A stretch of 64,000 bases of DNA, taken from Valencia hispanica (lineage: Eukaryota; Chordata; Actinopteri; Cyprinodontiformes; Valenciidae). The stretch is taken from positions 31,221,298 through 31,285,297 of the forward strand of contig OY747705.1 in the NCBI GenBank assembly GCA_963556495.2, in the 5' to 3' direction. The number at the start of each line of letters is the position of its first letter. The first letter of the stretch is position 1. A model generated the notes under the pieces. That model worked only from the letters and a program-made list of their open reading frames with translations, had not been told where the DNA came from and did no database searches. Positions 45,580 to 55,730 of this stretch are shown here, piece after piece. The position numbers were made by a program, and so were the translations under genes.

Positions 45580-48182
45580 GCTTCAATAAGAGCCCTTATC
45601 TCAGCACGCTGTGCGCTCTGCTTGCCGTCCAGCTTCCCTGACACGACAGTATGTAGTGAATCTCCATTCTGCTCAACAACTGCAAAACCTGATTTTAACT
45701 GGCCCTGTCCATCTCTAAAACAACACCCATCTGTATAGAGCACAAAATCTGTAGGTAAAGGATCAGACCGTAAGTCAGGACGTATTTTTTGAGCAACAGA
45801 ATTCCGCCTGACACAGTCATGCTGCTCCCCAGAGGCGGTGATTTGGTCAGCCATGTTTATTCCTTCATGCGTAAAAATACTGTTTGGTGCCTCCAAAACT
45901 CTGCTAATCCGCTGCTGACGCAAAGTAGAAAGAGTAAACGTCTCAGAATTAACCAATGCCATGACACCATGAGATGTCAAAATATTAAGTGGAAAACCCC
46001 TAACAATGTGTGAAGTTTTCTCCACTAGGTGTGCAATTCCTGCTGCATGTCTCGTGCAAGGTGGCTGTCTCATTTCAATAGCTTGCAGCTTTATGCTAAG
46101 ATACATAAGAATGTATCTCTGACCACCTTTTTTCTGAAACAAAATCCCATTAACCACCCCATCTGTTTCTGATGTGTTAAGAAAAAATGGACATGTATAG
46201 TCAGGAGTGGCTAAATCAGCTGCTTGTGCTAGAGCCTGTTTCAACTTGATAAATGCCTCCTCAGCTGGTATGTCCCATTCTAATTTAGCATGCAGATTTT
46301 TCATACCATGAGCATTTACAAGAGCCCTGAGTGGTGTGGTAAGGTTTGTGTAATTAGGCACATAATGTCTGGAAAAATTTGTCAGTCCCAGAAATGACAG
46401 CATTGATTTAACAGTGAGAGGTTTAGAATGGGCCAAAATAGCATTCTTGTGGGTGTCCGTCAGCCCAGCCCCTTGAGCGGTCACCCTTCGCCCCAGGAAC
46501 TGGACTTCCTGCCTGACCAACTGAAGCTTATCGCGGGAGACTTTAAATCCCTCTTTTCCCAAATGTTGCAACACAACTAGAGTCGCTGCTATGCACTTTT
46601 CAACGGTGGGGGATGCTAAAAGTAAATCGTCCACATATTGGGTCAGTACACAGTCTGGAGGGAGCTGTACAGTGCTTAATGACTGCTTCAACACCTGATT
46701 AAAAATACCTGGAGATAAAGCAAAACCCTGCGGAAGCCTACTATAACGTAGCTTCCTGCCCCTGAATGTAAATGAAAAAATATCCCTGACAGAAGGATGG
46801 AGCGGTAAACAGAAAAATGCATTAGCCAAATCTATGCAGGTAAACCATTTTAAATCAGGAGTCAGTGATGCCAGAGCTGTATACGGATTCGGTGTAGAAA
46901 TGGGAGGGGTTCTAAGGGCCTCATTAATAGCACGCAAATCATGTGCCATTCTGTATTTACCAGTACCTTGTTTTTCCACAGGAAGAATAGGGGTGTTATA
47001 TGAAGAGTTTGATGGTTCTAAAACTCCAGCTTCAAGTAAGCCTGCAATAGTGTCTGCAATACCTTCCTCAGCTTGAGGTTTATGTGGGTACTGAGAACGC
47101 CAGATTGGATCAGAATGTTTCATCTCAAATGTGATGGGTGTGGTTTGCACTAGACCAACATCAGTGGGACCATCTGACCACAAAGAGTCAGGCACGACCT
47201 TTAAGGCCTCCACTGCATCAGGATGATCTGTTTTTTCTCTGCCATGATTTCTAGAAAGCTGCAAATGTTCCAGAATGGTAGTATCAGAGAGCTGCGTGTC
47301 TATTTTGTACATCTGAGTAGAAGGAGAAAAAGAGACTGAAGGTATCTGGGTGGGAACCCAATCCTTTAATTCAACTCCCCTTTTAACCATTCCCCCCAAA
47401 TCTTTAGCTTGATGTTTCGGATGCAACAAAAGCGATATGTGTGGAAGCGCTTCAGCTTCCATCATATACCATTTATGCTGCTCTGAAGTCAGACGAGCAT
47501 ACAGTGCCACACCCTCCTTTCCCACAAAGTATGGACCCGAAGCCACAGACCAACTTTGGCCTTCAAGTTCTGTTTCAAATTGTTCCTGGTATAAGGTAGG
47601 ATCGCCCCTCTCATAAAGGAAGGTCACATGGAAAGGATCAGGCGGTGGAACAAAAGGCTGGAGTTCAAGCAGCCAAGGCTTCCAGCATCTCAGAAAGTCA
47701 GCCGCAGAAGATTCATGTGCAGACATCGTAGTCAATCTGGCCCAGAAAATATCAGCCACTTGTGAAGTGTCATCCTTCAGCAAAAATTGACCACTCATGG
47801 TGTCACAGCAATGCGTACGTCCATTCGGAAAAGTCACCATAAGTCCATCAGGGGTACATAGAATAGTAGCACCAAGTTTGATAAGCAGATCTCTGCCTAA
47901 CAAGTTGACAGGCGTGGTTTGAGCAATGACAAAAGGATGTGATAGTCTTTGATCACCCACTGAAACAGGCAATGGTTGAGTTATAGGGAGAGTCATTGGA
48001 GCCCCAGAGATTCCGATCACAGACACTGTGTTCCCAGAAAAATTGACGTCTGGTAAAACTCTGTCCAATGTGCTGAAAGTCGCACCAGTGTCAATCAGGA
48101 AAGGCAATGAATGTCCATGTACGTCTATTGTGAGCATAGGATCTCCCTGTGTCCTGCTCACTAAGGTACTCTGTGGGCATTG
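45501..48182 (-). CDS. pol: ERV1 pol: protease, reverse transcriptase, truncated RNase H
   Basis: The frame follows the gag UGA directly and is the same frame as gag. Protease has FLIDTGATFST (active-site DTG). RT has LPQGFALSPGIF and QYVDDLLLA (catalytic YVDD). RNase H begins with LYTDGCCF and continues to RALIEACK. It then joins abruptly to sequence that, in ERV2, lies 193 bp further on. The central and C-terminal RNase H, including the downstream catalytic Asp (TDS motif seen in ERV2 at about 61875), is absent and the frame is lost. RT itself looks complete. Confidence 0.88.
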   Translation of the reverse strand, partial: QCPQSTLVSRTQGDPMLTIDVHGHSLPFLIDTGATFSTLDRVLPDVNFSGNTVSVIGISGAPMTLPITQPLPVSVGDQRLSHPFVIAQTTPVNLLGRDLLIKLGATILCTPDGLMVTFPNGRTHCCDTMSGQFLLKDDTSQVADIFWARLTTMSAHESSAADFLRCWKPWLLELQPFVPPPDPFHVTFLYERGDPTLYQEQFETELEGQSWSVASGPYFVGKEGVALYARLTSEQHKWYMMEAEALPHISLLLHPKHQAKDLGGMVKRGVELKDWVPTQIPSVSFSPSTQMYKIDTQLSDTTILEHLQLSRNHGREKTDHPDAVEALKVVPDSLWSDGPTDVGLVQTTPITFEMKHSDPIWRSQYPHKPQAEEGIADTIAGLLEAGVLEPSNSSYNTPILPVEKQGTGKYRMAHDLRAINEALRTPPISTPNPYTALASLTPDLKWFTCIDLANAFFCLPLHPSVRDIFSFTFRGRKLRYSRLPQGFALSPGIFNQVLKQSLSTVQLPPDCVLTQYVDDLLLASPTVEKCIAATLVVLQHLGKEGFKVSRDKLQLVRQEVQFLGRRVTAQGAGLTDTHKNAILAHSKPLTVKSMLSFLGLTNFSRHYVPNYTNLTTPLRALVNAHGMKNLHAKLEWDIPAEEAFIKLKQALAQAADLATPDYTCPFFLNTSETDGVVNGILFQKKGGQRYILMYLSIKLQAIEMRQPPCTRHAAGIAHLVEKTSHIVRGFPLNILTSHGVMALVNSETFTLSTLRQQRISRVLEAPNSIFTHEGINMADQITASGEQHDCVRRNSVAQKIRPDLRSDPLPTDFVLYTDGCCFRDGQGQLKSGFAVVEQNGDSLHTVVSGKLDGKQSAQRAEIRALIEACKGEIGLQSWRQREQQATCHMSTRS

Positions 48183-48188
48183 TCAATA
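48166..48188 (-). promoter_or_regulatory. ERV1 gag-pol UGA read-through site
   Basis: Gag ends at TGA (48183-48185) and pol continues in the same frame. The context TATTGACAATGCCCACAGA is identical to that at the gag-pol junction of ERV2 (59239-59257), although the flanking sequence has diverged. This is the gammaretrovirus-type strategy, but with UGA rather than UAG. Read-through itself is inferred. Confidence 0.65.
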
Positions 48189-50294
48189 CTGAGGCCCACT
48201 CTGTCCCCCTGGATAGGAGGGAGGAGCCATATGCTGATTCGGAGCCATATGTAGAGGTGGCTGACCGGGAGGTATAGCGCCCCCTTGTGGGTGTGGGCAC
48301 TCCCTCACCCAGTGTTCATTGGAGCCACACCTGTGACAACCGTTAGCACCCGGCTGCCCTCTCCCCATGCCTCTAAAATCCCCAAACCTGGCCCTGCCAC
48401 GTGACCTGCCACGGGGCTGCCATGTCCTATAAGGAGCAGTAAATCGCAGATTCGGCGCAGCTCCAGCATACATCACAGGAAAAGAAGGCAGCACTGTCCC
48501 TGATCCAACAGTAGGTGCTGCTTCAGCCACCATCTGTTTCACTTTCTTAGACTGATACAAGTCAGTCAATTTATTCTGAGCCTCTTTTAACTGTAGTTTT
48601 AACAAAGCAGTCTCCATTTTCTTATTCTCCTCAGCGTCCTTTAACGCAGAATCTTGCACGTCTTGTAAATAATATGTTACGTGTCTTTCCCATGTAGGCT
48701 GATCATAAATGTGTGAATCAGGATTCCGTTTCATTAATGTAGCAACAGACTCTGGCATGCCTGCTAAAACTGCTTCTCTAAACCAAATCCGATTATTTCC
48801 CGGATCTCGAGGGTGTTCTCCAGTAACTGCAACCCATTTATCTTTACATTTTGCTATATGTTCTGCAGGAGTAACATCAGTTGACCAGGGAAATTTCAAA
48901 ATTTTAGACGCAGGCGGAGTAGGATATTTTCTTCTGACCCACTCGGCGAGCTCATATGCATGATGTGTGAATGGGACTTCATCAAGTACACCTGCTAACT
49001 GACACTGGAGCATCATCTCATTATAATCTGTCAATATCAACATTCTACCCATAATAGCTTTCCAATCCCCCACCGCTAGGGTTTGCCCTGAAGTCAACTG
49101 ATTTAATTTATTTATCCAACAGTTTCCTCCACCAGTCAAAGCAGGGAGTTGCAGAATGATGGCAGATATGTCAGCCATCTTCCATGGTTTGTAAATCACT
49201 GAACCATCTGATGCCCCCACTAAAGGAAGCATTAAATCAGGGCCTCCACTTGCCCCCAGTGACACCTGAGATCTGGTATTCTTAAATGGTCCTTCACTCC
49301 CCTTGTCTCCCAACGTCTGCATATTTTTTACCTGTAAAACTGTCGTACATTCATCACGTTGACTGGGGCTGGGATCTTTTGAAAGGTCTGTAGCTTGACC
49401 CCTTACCACAGATGCTAATCTTTCCTGATTCTGCAGCAGTCCATCTATCTGTAGCTGAACTTTAGTTAACCTGTGTTCGTGCTGCTCCATCTCATCCATC
49501 AATTTAGCATTATACGCCAAAAACAATTTATCAGTGTCTTGTTCTACTAATTGTAATAGCTGTCGTTTTTCCTCCCCAGTGTGTTCTACAACCCCTTTAC
49601 CGGTGACTTCAAAACGCAATTTATAATCTTGTCCATCATCTTTTACCTTTAAATCACCCTGTGGTTTTTTAGTCAATGGTTCATGGGCTACAGACCTCTG
49701 TGGGAGGCCACTCCAGTGCAACACTGCACTGCTTGAAGGAAGGGGGGGAGTAATGCCCACCGGGGGTGGCTCACAAAGAGATGGTGAACTCGGTGGGTCA
49801 CCCTGCGTGTTTTGAAGTATAGTCTGGCCATTGTCTGTCTCCAAGCCCCATGAAATATGTGTTTGACCAGAGGTCGTCAATATGGGGTACATAGGTTGAT
49901 ATGGGGGAGGGATATGGTCTGCCGAAAAACTATTTTCTGCAGTAACACACAAATGATCAATACCCTGTCCTGCTAAACCCCATGTTTTCCACATTTTCTC
50001 AGCTTTTAAGTGTCTCATTTTAGCACCAGTGATGCTCTTTGCTGTTTTAGCTTTATCTGCATAACGTTTCCCTTCCTCAAAACACATTTGTGACAAACTT
50101 CTTTTGTCGTCTCCTCGGGCACCATGACGAGCCCACATGGCCGTCATAAGGCCCTGGAATTGGTTTTTATCTTCTTTACCGGGCTTATCAACTAAAACAG
50201 AATATAATTTAGAAATGTATATTAACAATTGGGCATCTAAAGTACGCCAGTTTCGTCCCTGTGGAGCAGGAAGTAATTTATATTCGGCTGCCAT
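48183..50294 (-). CDS. gag: ERV1 gag
   Basis: 703 residues from the ATG at 50294. An ATG eight codons upstream (50318) is in frame, but ERV2 Gag aligns from the second one. Matrix-like N-terminal region; Pro/Ser-rich linker with a PPPYQPMYP late-domain-like stretch; coiled coil (around HEHRLTKVQLQIDGL); capsid region with the WINKLNQLTSGQTLAVGDWK block; and a nucleocapsid with RG-rich sequence and one CCHC knuckle (CHRCGSNEHWVREC). No internal stop is present. It ends at the UGA described separately. Confidence 0.88.
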   Translation of the reverse strand: MAAEYKLLPAPQGRNWRTLDAQLLIYISKLYSVLVDKPGKEDKNQFQGLMTAMWARHGARGDDKRSLSQMCFEEGKRYADKAKTAKSITGAKMRHLKAEKMWKTWGLAGQGIDHLCVTAENSFSADHIPPPYQPMYPILTTSGQTHISWGLETDNGQTILQNTQGDPPSSPSLCEPPPVGITPPLPSSSAVLHWSGLPQRSVAHEPLTKKPQGDLKVKDDGQDYKLRFEVTGKGVVEHTGEEKRQLLQLVEQDTDKLFLAYNAKLMDEMEQHEHRLTKVQLQIDGLLQNQERLASVVRGQATDLSKDPSPSQRDECTTVLQVKNMQTLGDKGSEGPFKNTRSQVSLGASGGPDLMLPLVGASDGSVIYKPWKMADISAIILQLPALTGGGNCWINKLNQLTSGQTLAVGDWKAIMGRMLILTDYNEMMLQCQLAGVLDEVPFTHHAYELAEWVRRKYPTPPASKILKFPWSTDVTPAEHIAKCKDKWVAVTGEHPRDPGNNRIWFREAVLAGMPESVATLMKRNPDSHIYDQPTWERHVTYYLQDVQDSALKDAEENKKMETALLKLQLKEAQNKLTDLYQSKKVKQMVAEAAPTVGSGTVLPSFPVMYAGAAPNLRFTAPYRTWQPRGRSRGRARFGDFRGMGRGQPGANGCHRCGSNEHWVRECPHPQGGAIPPGQPPLHMAPNQHMAPPSYPGGQSGPQY

Positions 50295-50318
50295 TGAATA
50301 TTCGTAACAAAAATCCAA

Positions 50319-52130
50319 AATGGATTAAAATTAAAAAAAAACAAAAAAAAAACAATAGGTTATTTGTATTAACTCTATAAATTATTTATTTTAATTGATA
50401 AACTATCAATTCGTAGGCCCAAATTTATCCCAATATTAATGCAATTAACAGTAAAGGCAGGCACAGTTTTTATTTATTTAATTTATTTCTTTTTATAGTG
50501 AAGGAGTTTATATATTATTTATCCATGCAACATTAACCTTAATAATGTTTTAGGCAAAGCCGAAACGAAGGAAAGCTAAAAAGGTTTATAACGCACTGTT
50601 TATCTTATCATTAATTTATTTATATACGGAGATTATTGCTGTTTCATCTAAAAATCAAAGAATTCCTAATAGAGTCCGGCCTGCGCCAAAACTCGGGATG
50701 CACACTTTGGTGAAACACACGAAAAAATAGAATTCTCCCAATATAAAACAATTTTTATTTATCATTAAAACATATACCGAAAGAAATACGTTTAAAACTC
50801 GCTTTGCAACACAAAATCGTCAACAGTTTGCTCCAAAAAAAAAAAAAAACTCCGCCGGACTGACAGATCAAAGTCCGGCCCAATAAAACTTCCGTGTCAC
50901 ACCGCGGAATGAATACGCCGGTGCACAGATGGCTAATTCTGCACTACGATGCTAAACCTAACAAACCGTACTCATAAGTAAACCAACCAAGAACAAAATG
51001 CCTCCAACAAAACCACACTTCGCCATCAATACTCGAATGACTGTTTAACCGAGCCAAATAAATACAGTTCGGAAGCTAAGCTACCAAAGATTAGCTGTCA
51101 TCATGAGCAACCTAGCTCAACCGGAAGCCAAACGTGACCGCTCCGTTATCATAAAAAGTTATTTTATATATATTCTATAGAGTTTACTACCAGTTATCCA
51201 TAATAACAGTCCTATATATATGTGTTAGACAATGCTTTAGACGTGTTTACGTAGTTGCACAAGGTTGAACGCCTTTATTTCCAGGCGAAACTCATCCAAA
51301 CTGTGCGTTAGCCGTAAGCTAACTTATGGTGGTACTTTAGCTGACTGAAAATGATATTCCCTTATTCCTCTACAATGTCAAGCTTCTACGCTTATTGTCT
51401 GTACAAGAAGCGCGGGCATTGTCTAGGCGTTTAAGATTCGCAGAGGAATTATGGTTTTAGATTCAGTCGGTTAGTTCCCCTAAATGAGAAGTTTATATGC
51501 GGCCGGAGTGCAAGAAGCTACCTGGTAGCTACTTTTCCGTCACCGCGACTTCTCCAATCACACACACATTCATCCGAGAGAAAGAAAGAACAACAATTTT
51601 CACAGTCTCATCAAACACTAACCTCTACCGGAGCCACCTAAAGCCGGACCTTTAAACACAATCCAATTCACGTGGCTCAATCGTGCGTTTGGAAGATACG
51701 CCGGCCTCTCCAAGGGAATCCGTCTCGACACAGAGAGCACACAGGCTCTAACTGGTGTCTACCTGTCCGTTTGTCAGCCCGGGAGATTCCGATAGCGTCC
51801 CATCGGAAGTGAGCGGCCAACTCTCAAGCCCCCTGGTCCGTACTTTGGTCGACCCTCAACCGAAAAAACAACACGTCAACATTAAATGGAGAACGTTTAA
51901 ATCGATCAATACCTATTAATTTGGTGTTAGCGCTTTTTCAGATTGATACAAAACCACCCGGGTGTTGATTAGCAAGGATCAATCCAGTCGCTCTCCGATT
52001 CTCTGTTGAACTCAAAGAAAAAACACAAAATCACTACAATTGCCACAAACACCTGTATCAATCAGTTATGCCACACTCATTACTCACACTCAATCTCTCC
52101 CAGCCCTGAGAAACTCAAAACCAAATCAAA
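50319..52130 (-). other. ERV1 untranslated leader
   Basis: About 1.8 kb between the PBS and gag, long for a simple retrovirus. No open frame with a recognisable domain. Packaging and dimerisation signals and the splice donor for env are expected here but were not located. The PBS-proximal 585 bp are duplicated at 40319-40903. Confidence 0.6.
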
Positions 52131-52148
52131 TGCCCGCATCCTCCACCA
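52131..52148 (-). other. ERV1 primer-binding site, tRNA-Ala type
   Basis: TGGTGGAGGATGCGGGCA on the minus strand lies three bases after the CA end of the 5' LTR. It is complementary to the 3' end expected for a tRNA-Ala(AGC), and similarity continues beyond 18 nt. Confidence 0.75.
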
Positions 52149-52151
52149 TAT

Positions 52152-52720
52152 TGTCGGCTTTTTCTCACAATGTGCTCTGCAACTCACTTCCTGCTCAGAG
52201 AGGCGGGGGCGCCGAACTCCAAAACCCCAGCGGAATCTGTTTCAAAATAAGACCCAGAGCTGAGAGACAAAGAGTTACAAAAAAAACACACACAATCATA
52301 TATCTGGTTTGGAAAACACGCACCTGCAGATGGGAGCCAGACAAGATCTGACTGACTCCCTGTTCTACAAGGTTGTACCATTTTTATTTGAAAAAGAACA
52401 AAGAACATATCACATGACTCCTCTCTCCTCCTTCTACATCTTGACAGGCCATTTATTTTCTCCAGGTCTCTTGACCTTACTATGAACTGGGTTATAACAT
52501 GACTTAGAGTTATAGCTGATCCTCCCTGCTTTCAATTCATATCTTTACTCAAGAGTTTGTTTACTTAAAACCTTCAACCCTATAAAATACTGGTAACAGA
52601 GTCATGTTTTACTACCCTGAATAATATAAACAGGCCTATTACTTCTAAAGCTTAAAAAAGATATAATTAACACATATGTACTGCATAATAAAAATAGCCT
52701 CAAAAAAGTAGAATACAACA
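52152..52720 (-). repeat. ERV1 5' LTR, 569 bp
   Basis: TG...CA ends in transcription order. Identical to the 3' LTR apart from one A in a run. The AATAAA signal lies on the minus strand near 52384-52389. Being so similar to the 3' LTR, it implies recent insertion or homogenisation by recombination. Confidence 0.92.
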
Positions 52721-53400
52721 ATATGCATACGTATACATATGTATATATCCTTATAGTTCATGAAATATTTCTTCTTTTTTTTATCCTGTTTTTTATTAGT
52801 GTCCTTTTTTAATTAAATTTTTTTCCCCATCAATCATTGATTTTATCCCATGTGATTAGGCCCCGTGGGGTTCAACCAACAGGGAGTAGTTGTTTATGGA
52901 TGTTATGGGTGTGTCTTGTTGGCTTGTAATTTTTTTTATGTTTTTCTTTGCTTAATGGATGTTGGAGTCTTCCGGAGCAGTGTAAGCTTATTGTTAATAT
53001 ATTGTACTGTTGAACCACTAATATATACATATATTTCAAATTTTGCCCTTTTTGTGGATTTTTCAAGGATAATTGTTCAATTAACTTCAATACTCCTCCC
53101 TCTAACTTCATTGGCTCACTCATGTATGTGTCAAAAGATGATTGGGTGATTTGAATTGTTTTATTTTTTTGTAGGTCTCATTGTATTTAACCTGTGTGTG
53201 TGTGTGTGTAATTCTTTTAATGACCCTGATGAAGGCTTTACGCCGAAACGCGTCGGTCTTAATAAAGTGGATCATTTCATTTCCAAGTGTTGCCGGAGTT
53301 TCCATTCATCCTATAATTTTCTCCTTCTCCATGCACCTAGGAAGTGGGTGAAGTTGCATCGGCATTTCTGATTTATTGAAACTGCACAGAATTACTTTTT
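52721..53400 (+). mobile_element. Probable Penelope-like element remnant with hammerhead motif
   Basis: AT-rich, non-coding sequence follows the ERV. It contains the hammerhead-like motif at 53222-53258, then AATAAAGTGGATCATTTCAT, a sequence type typical of Penelope-like element terminal repeats (Neptune/Poseidon group) in fish. No reverse transcriptase or GIY-YIG frame is present. Boundaries are approximate. Confidence 0.5.
53222..53258 (+). ncRNA. Hammerhead-ribozyme-like motif (Penelope type)
   Basis: Core elements are in order: GACC (53222-53225), CTGATGA (53226-53232), a small stem GGC/GCC with loop (53234-53244), GAAA (53245-53248), CGCGTC (53249-53254) and GGTC (53255-53258). GACC and GGTC pair as stem I. 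Stem III is a minimal CG/CG, as in the short dimeric hammerheads known from Penelope-like elements. Cleavage would follow the C at 53254. An extra A between CTGATGA and stem II departs from the textbook core. Confidence 0.6.
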
Positions 53401-53469
53401 TATGTTTAGCAAGTATTGTAAATAAAAACTTTTAAACAAGCGTTGAATGAATACACAGGCCAAAAGGTG

Positions 53470-54023
53470 AAGGGGTTGTGTGCTAAAATAATTAACTAAA
53501 TGCAGAAAAGTGTTAGCACAGGATGTGACCCATGGGTCAGAAAGGAACGGTCAAGATTAAATGGACAAAACTGTTAAGAACAGGATATGAGTTAGACAAT
53601 GGGTTACGATTCTCTGAAAAAAACAGGAAACAGGAAGGTTTTCTGCTTAGTAACCAAAGGGAATATATTAAAAGGGGCTTAACTTATTAGGGACAGACTA
53701 CAGGTACACTTTGCATCTATATAAATATGTATTATTGAGCTGATTGGATCCTGTAAGAGAGGCTGTCTCTCAGAATGTTTTGTAATAACTTTGTAAAGTA
53801 ATAAAAGGCATTTATGAGGAAGATTTCTTTGGAGATGATTTTGGTGAAAATCTCTCCCCATGCATACCCAAACATATATATTGTGTGAATGTGTAATTCT
53901 TTTTATACTCTGCCCCAGGATAAACGAACTGGGAGAGAGGAGTTATCAGACAGCAGGCTGGTCAGGGACTGGTAGCATAGCAGCGCGAGGCGCAGGCTTT
54001 CACTTAAAAATCTCCTCTCATCA
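53470..54023 (+). repeat. ERV2 5' LTR (5' boundary uncertain)
   Basis: A TATA-like CTATATAAATATG (about 53717) and an AATAAA at 53800-53805 occur in promoter-to-poly(A) order. The 3' end is the CA at 54022-54023, three bases before the PBS, the same spacing as in ERV1. The left end is a guess (a TG near 53477), because the 3' LTR is not available for comparison. Confidence 0.6.
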
Positions 54024-54026
54024 ATT

Positions 54027-54044
54027 TGGTGTTTTCCGCCCGGT
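54027..54044 (+). other. ERV2 primer-binding site, tRNA-Val type
   Basis: TGGTGTTTTCCGCCCGGT, continuing with TTCG, is complementary to the 3' end expected of a tRNA-Val, apart from one additional T in the T-run. ERV1 uses a tRNA-Ala-type site instead. Confidence 0.7.
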
Positions 54045-54796
54045 TTCGGTGGCAGAAAGTAAGTATTTAAAAGACACCTGACGGTTGGCAGTGGGACAGG
54101 AGTAGCTGGCCAGCTAAATAAACACGGTAAGCAGTACCCTTTATATAAAACTGCTATATTGAACATTTCCAAAACATTCCTGTCGCATATCTACCTGATG
54201 TGCCAAAATTGAAAAGTATTAATAGGAAAATAGAGAATTTAAGACTAACCTTTGCTTTCCTCTGGAGGTGATCGCTCCAACGTTAAGTTCGACGGGACTA
54301 ACGTACAATGGTTGGACCGCAGATCGGGACACAGATCAGACCCAAGAATTGAGGACTCTCAAACCTGATCTTGTGACAGAAAACGTCGCACCGGAGTCTG
54401 GGACTCTAGGTTAGTGAAGCAAAAGGGTTAGGGAAAGTGTAGAATTTAGTAAATGTTAACATTATATGATTAAATAAGGGAGAAAAATACAGGACTGCAG
54501 TGTGTGAATGTTGTGAGAAATAAATGTGAGAACACCGAATGGGAGACATTGCAGCCGTTTTCAAGCAATGGTTTAGACCAGCATTCGCTGCAATATTAAA
54601 GGTCTCCATAGTAGAGGTTGAAGACGGGGAATCTAAAATCCATCCAGACCTGTGATTAGAACATCCAGTAGGATCCCTCTTGAATAAATAGTATTCAAGT
54701 AGAAGCTTGGATCTTATGGGCTGGATGAACGCCAGTAGGCATTTTCCCTAGAAACAACCTGTTTTCTATAAAAGGTGAACGTGATATATTGTTATA
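54045..54796 (+). other. ERV2 leader
   Basis: About 750 bp between the PBS and gag, without a recognisable gene. It is much shorter than the ERV1 leader. Confidence 0.55.
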
Positions 54797-55730
54797 ATGT
54801 CAGAAGAAAAAAGTAAGTCCAGGTCTGCAGGACCTGGCAAAAGGTGGTTGACCTTAGATGAACAATTACAGAAATACCTCCAGGTTATATTTAACATGGC
54901 AGGATCTAAGAGTGAGGGAGAAAAAGCTAAGAAAAAAGCTGCAGAATCATTTAAAAAGATGTGGGAAAATGGGTATGTAGAAAGTGATAGATATTGTTTA
55001 AGTCAGATGTGTTTTCAAGAGGAAAAGCATTTTTAAAGAAGAGGCAGAAAAAGCAAGTAGCTTGATGGGGAGAAAAGGTAAGTTAACTACAAAAGCAGCT
55101 AAGTGGTATTTCCATGGGGTTTGTGGACAAGGCATCGATCATCTTTGCAAAGAGGACATGCTGTCTTCAACAGCTCCTCCACCATCATATCAAGGTATTT
55201 ATCCAGTAATAAAACAAGACCACAATGATGGAGAGACACTAGAGGTGGAGTGGGAATTTACTCCCTCAAACATGGTTCAAACACGCTCTGGTAGGAACAC
55301 CCCACCCAAGCCTCAGCCAGCAAAGGACCGTGAGGTTCCCTTTGGGAATCGAGAGCAGAGAGAAAGAGAGGGACAGCGATCAATTTCAGGAGAAACAGCA
55401 CAGTCATGTGACAGAGCACCAAAGAAAGATGATGAGGGAGAAAATGAGAGGAAGAGCTTAACTGGAACATTAAATCTAGCCCTTCATGTTAAAGGAGGGG
55501 AATTGCGCTACACAAAATAAGAATTAGATGTATGGAGACAAATAGTACAACACCACGATGAGGGAACTCCTGAGGAGGAGGGTGGGGGAGACGATGCAGA
55601 TGATCCAGATAACTTAGAACCGCCTCCCCGAGAAGACTTAAAAGGGGCTACAATGGTACCATTAATTAGTACTCGTGAAGGTGAAAGATTATACTAACCT
55701 CTTAAATTAGCAGATGTGCAGGGAATAGCC

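Larger units (their letters stand above)
40244..52720 (-). mobile_element. Class I endogenous retrovirus ERV1 (young, defective, extra 3' segment)
   Basis: On the minus strand: 5' LTR (52720-52152), tRNA-Ala PBS, 1.8-kb leader, gag, UGA, pro-pol, integrase, env, 3' LTR (41471-40904). Then comes a second PBS plus 585 bp of leader and a terminal 76-bp LTR piece (40319-40244). The outer ends are TG...CA type. ATAT occurs on both outer flanks (40240-40243, 52721-52724), though the TA-rich target makes this weak. The LTRs differ by one A in a homopolymer. A single CCHC knuckle, gag-pol in one frame and a GPY/F integrase fit gamma/epsilon-like fish retroviruses. Confidence 0.9.

Noticed and set aside
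51540..51570. LTR boundary at the end of the shared repeat (CATTCATCC) with a PBS-like TGGAGAAGTCG nearby
   Set aside because: That boundary lacks a CA terminus. The 568-bp LTR with TG...CA ends plus a tRNA-Ala PBS explains the data better, with the longer repeat being duplicated leader.
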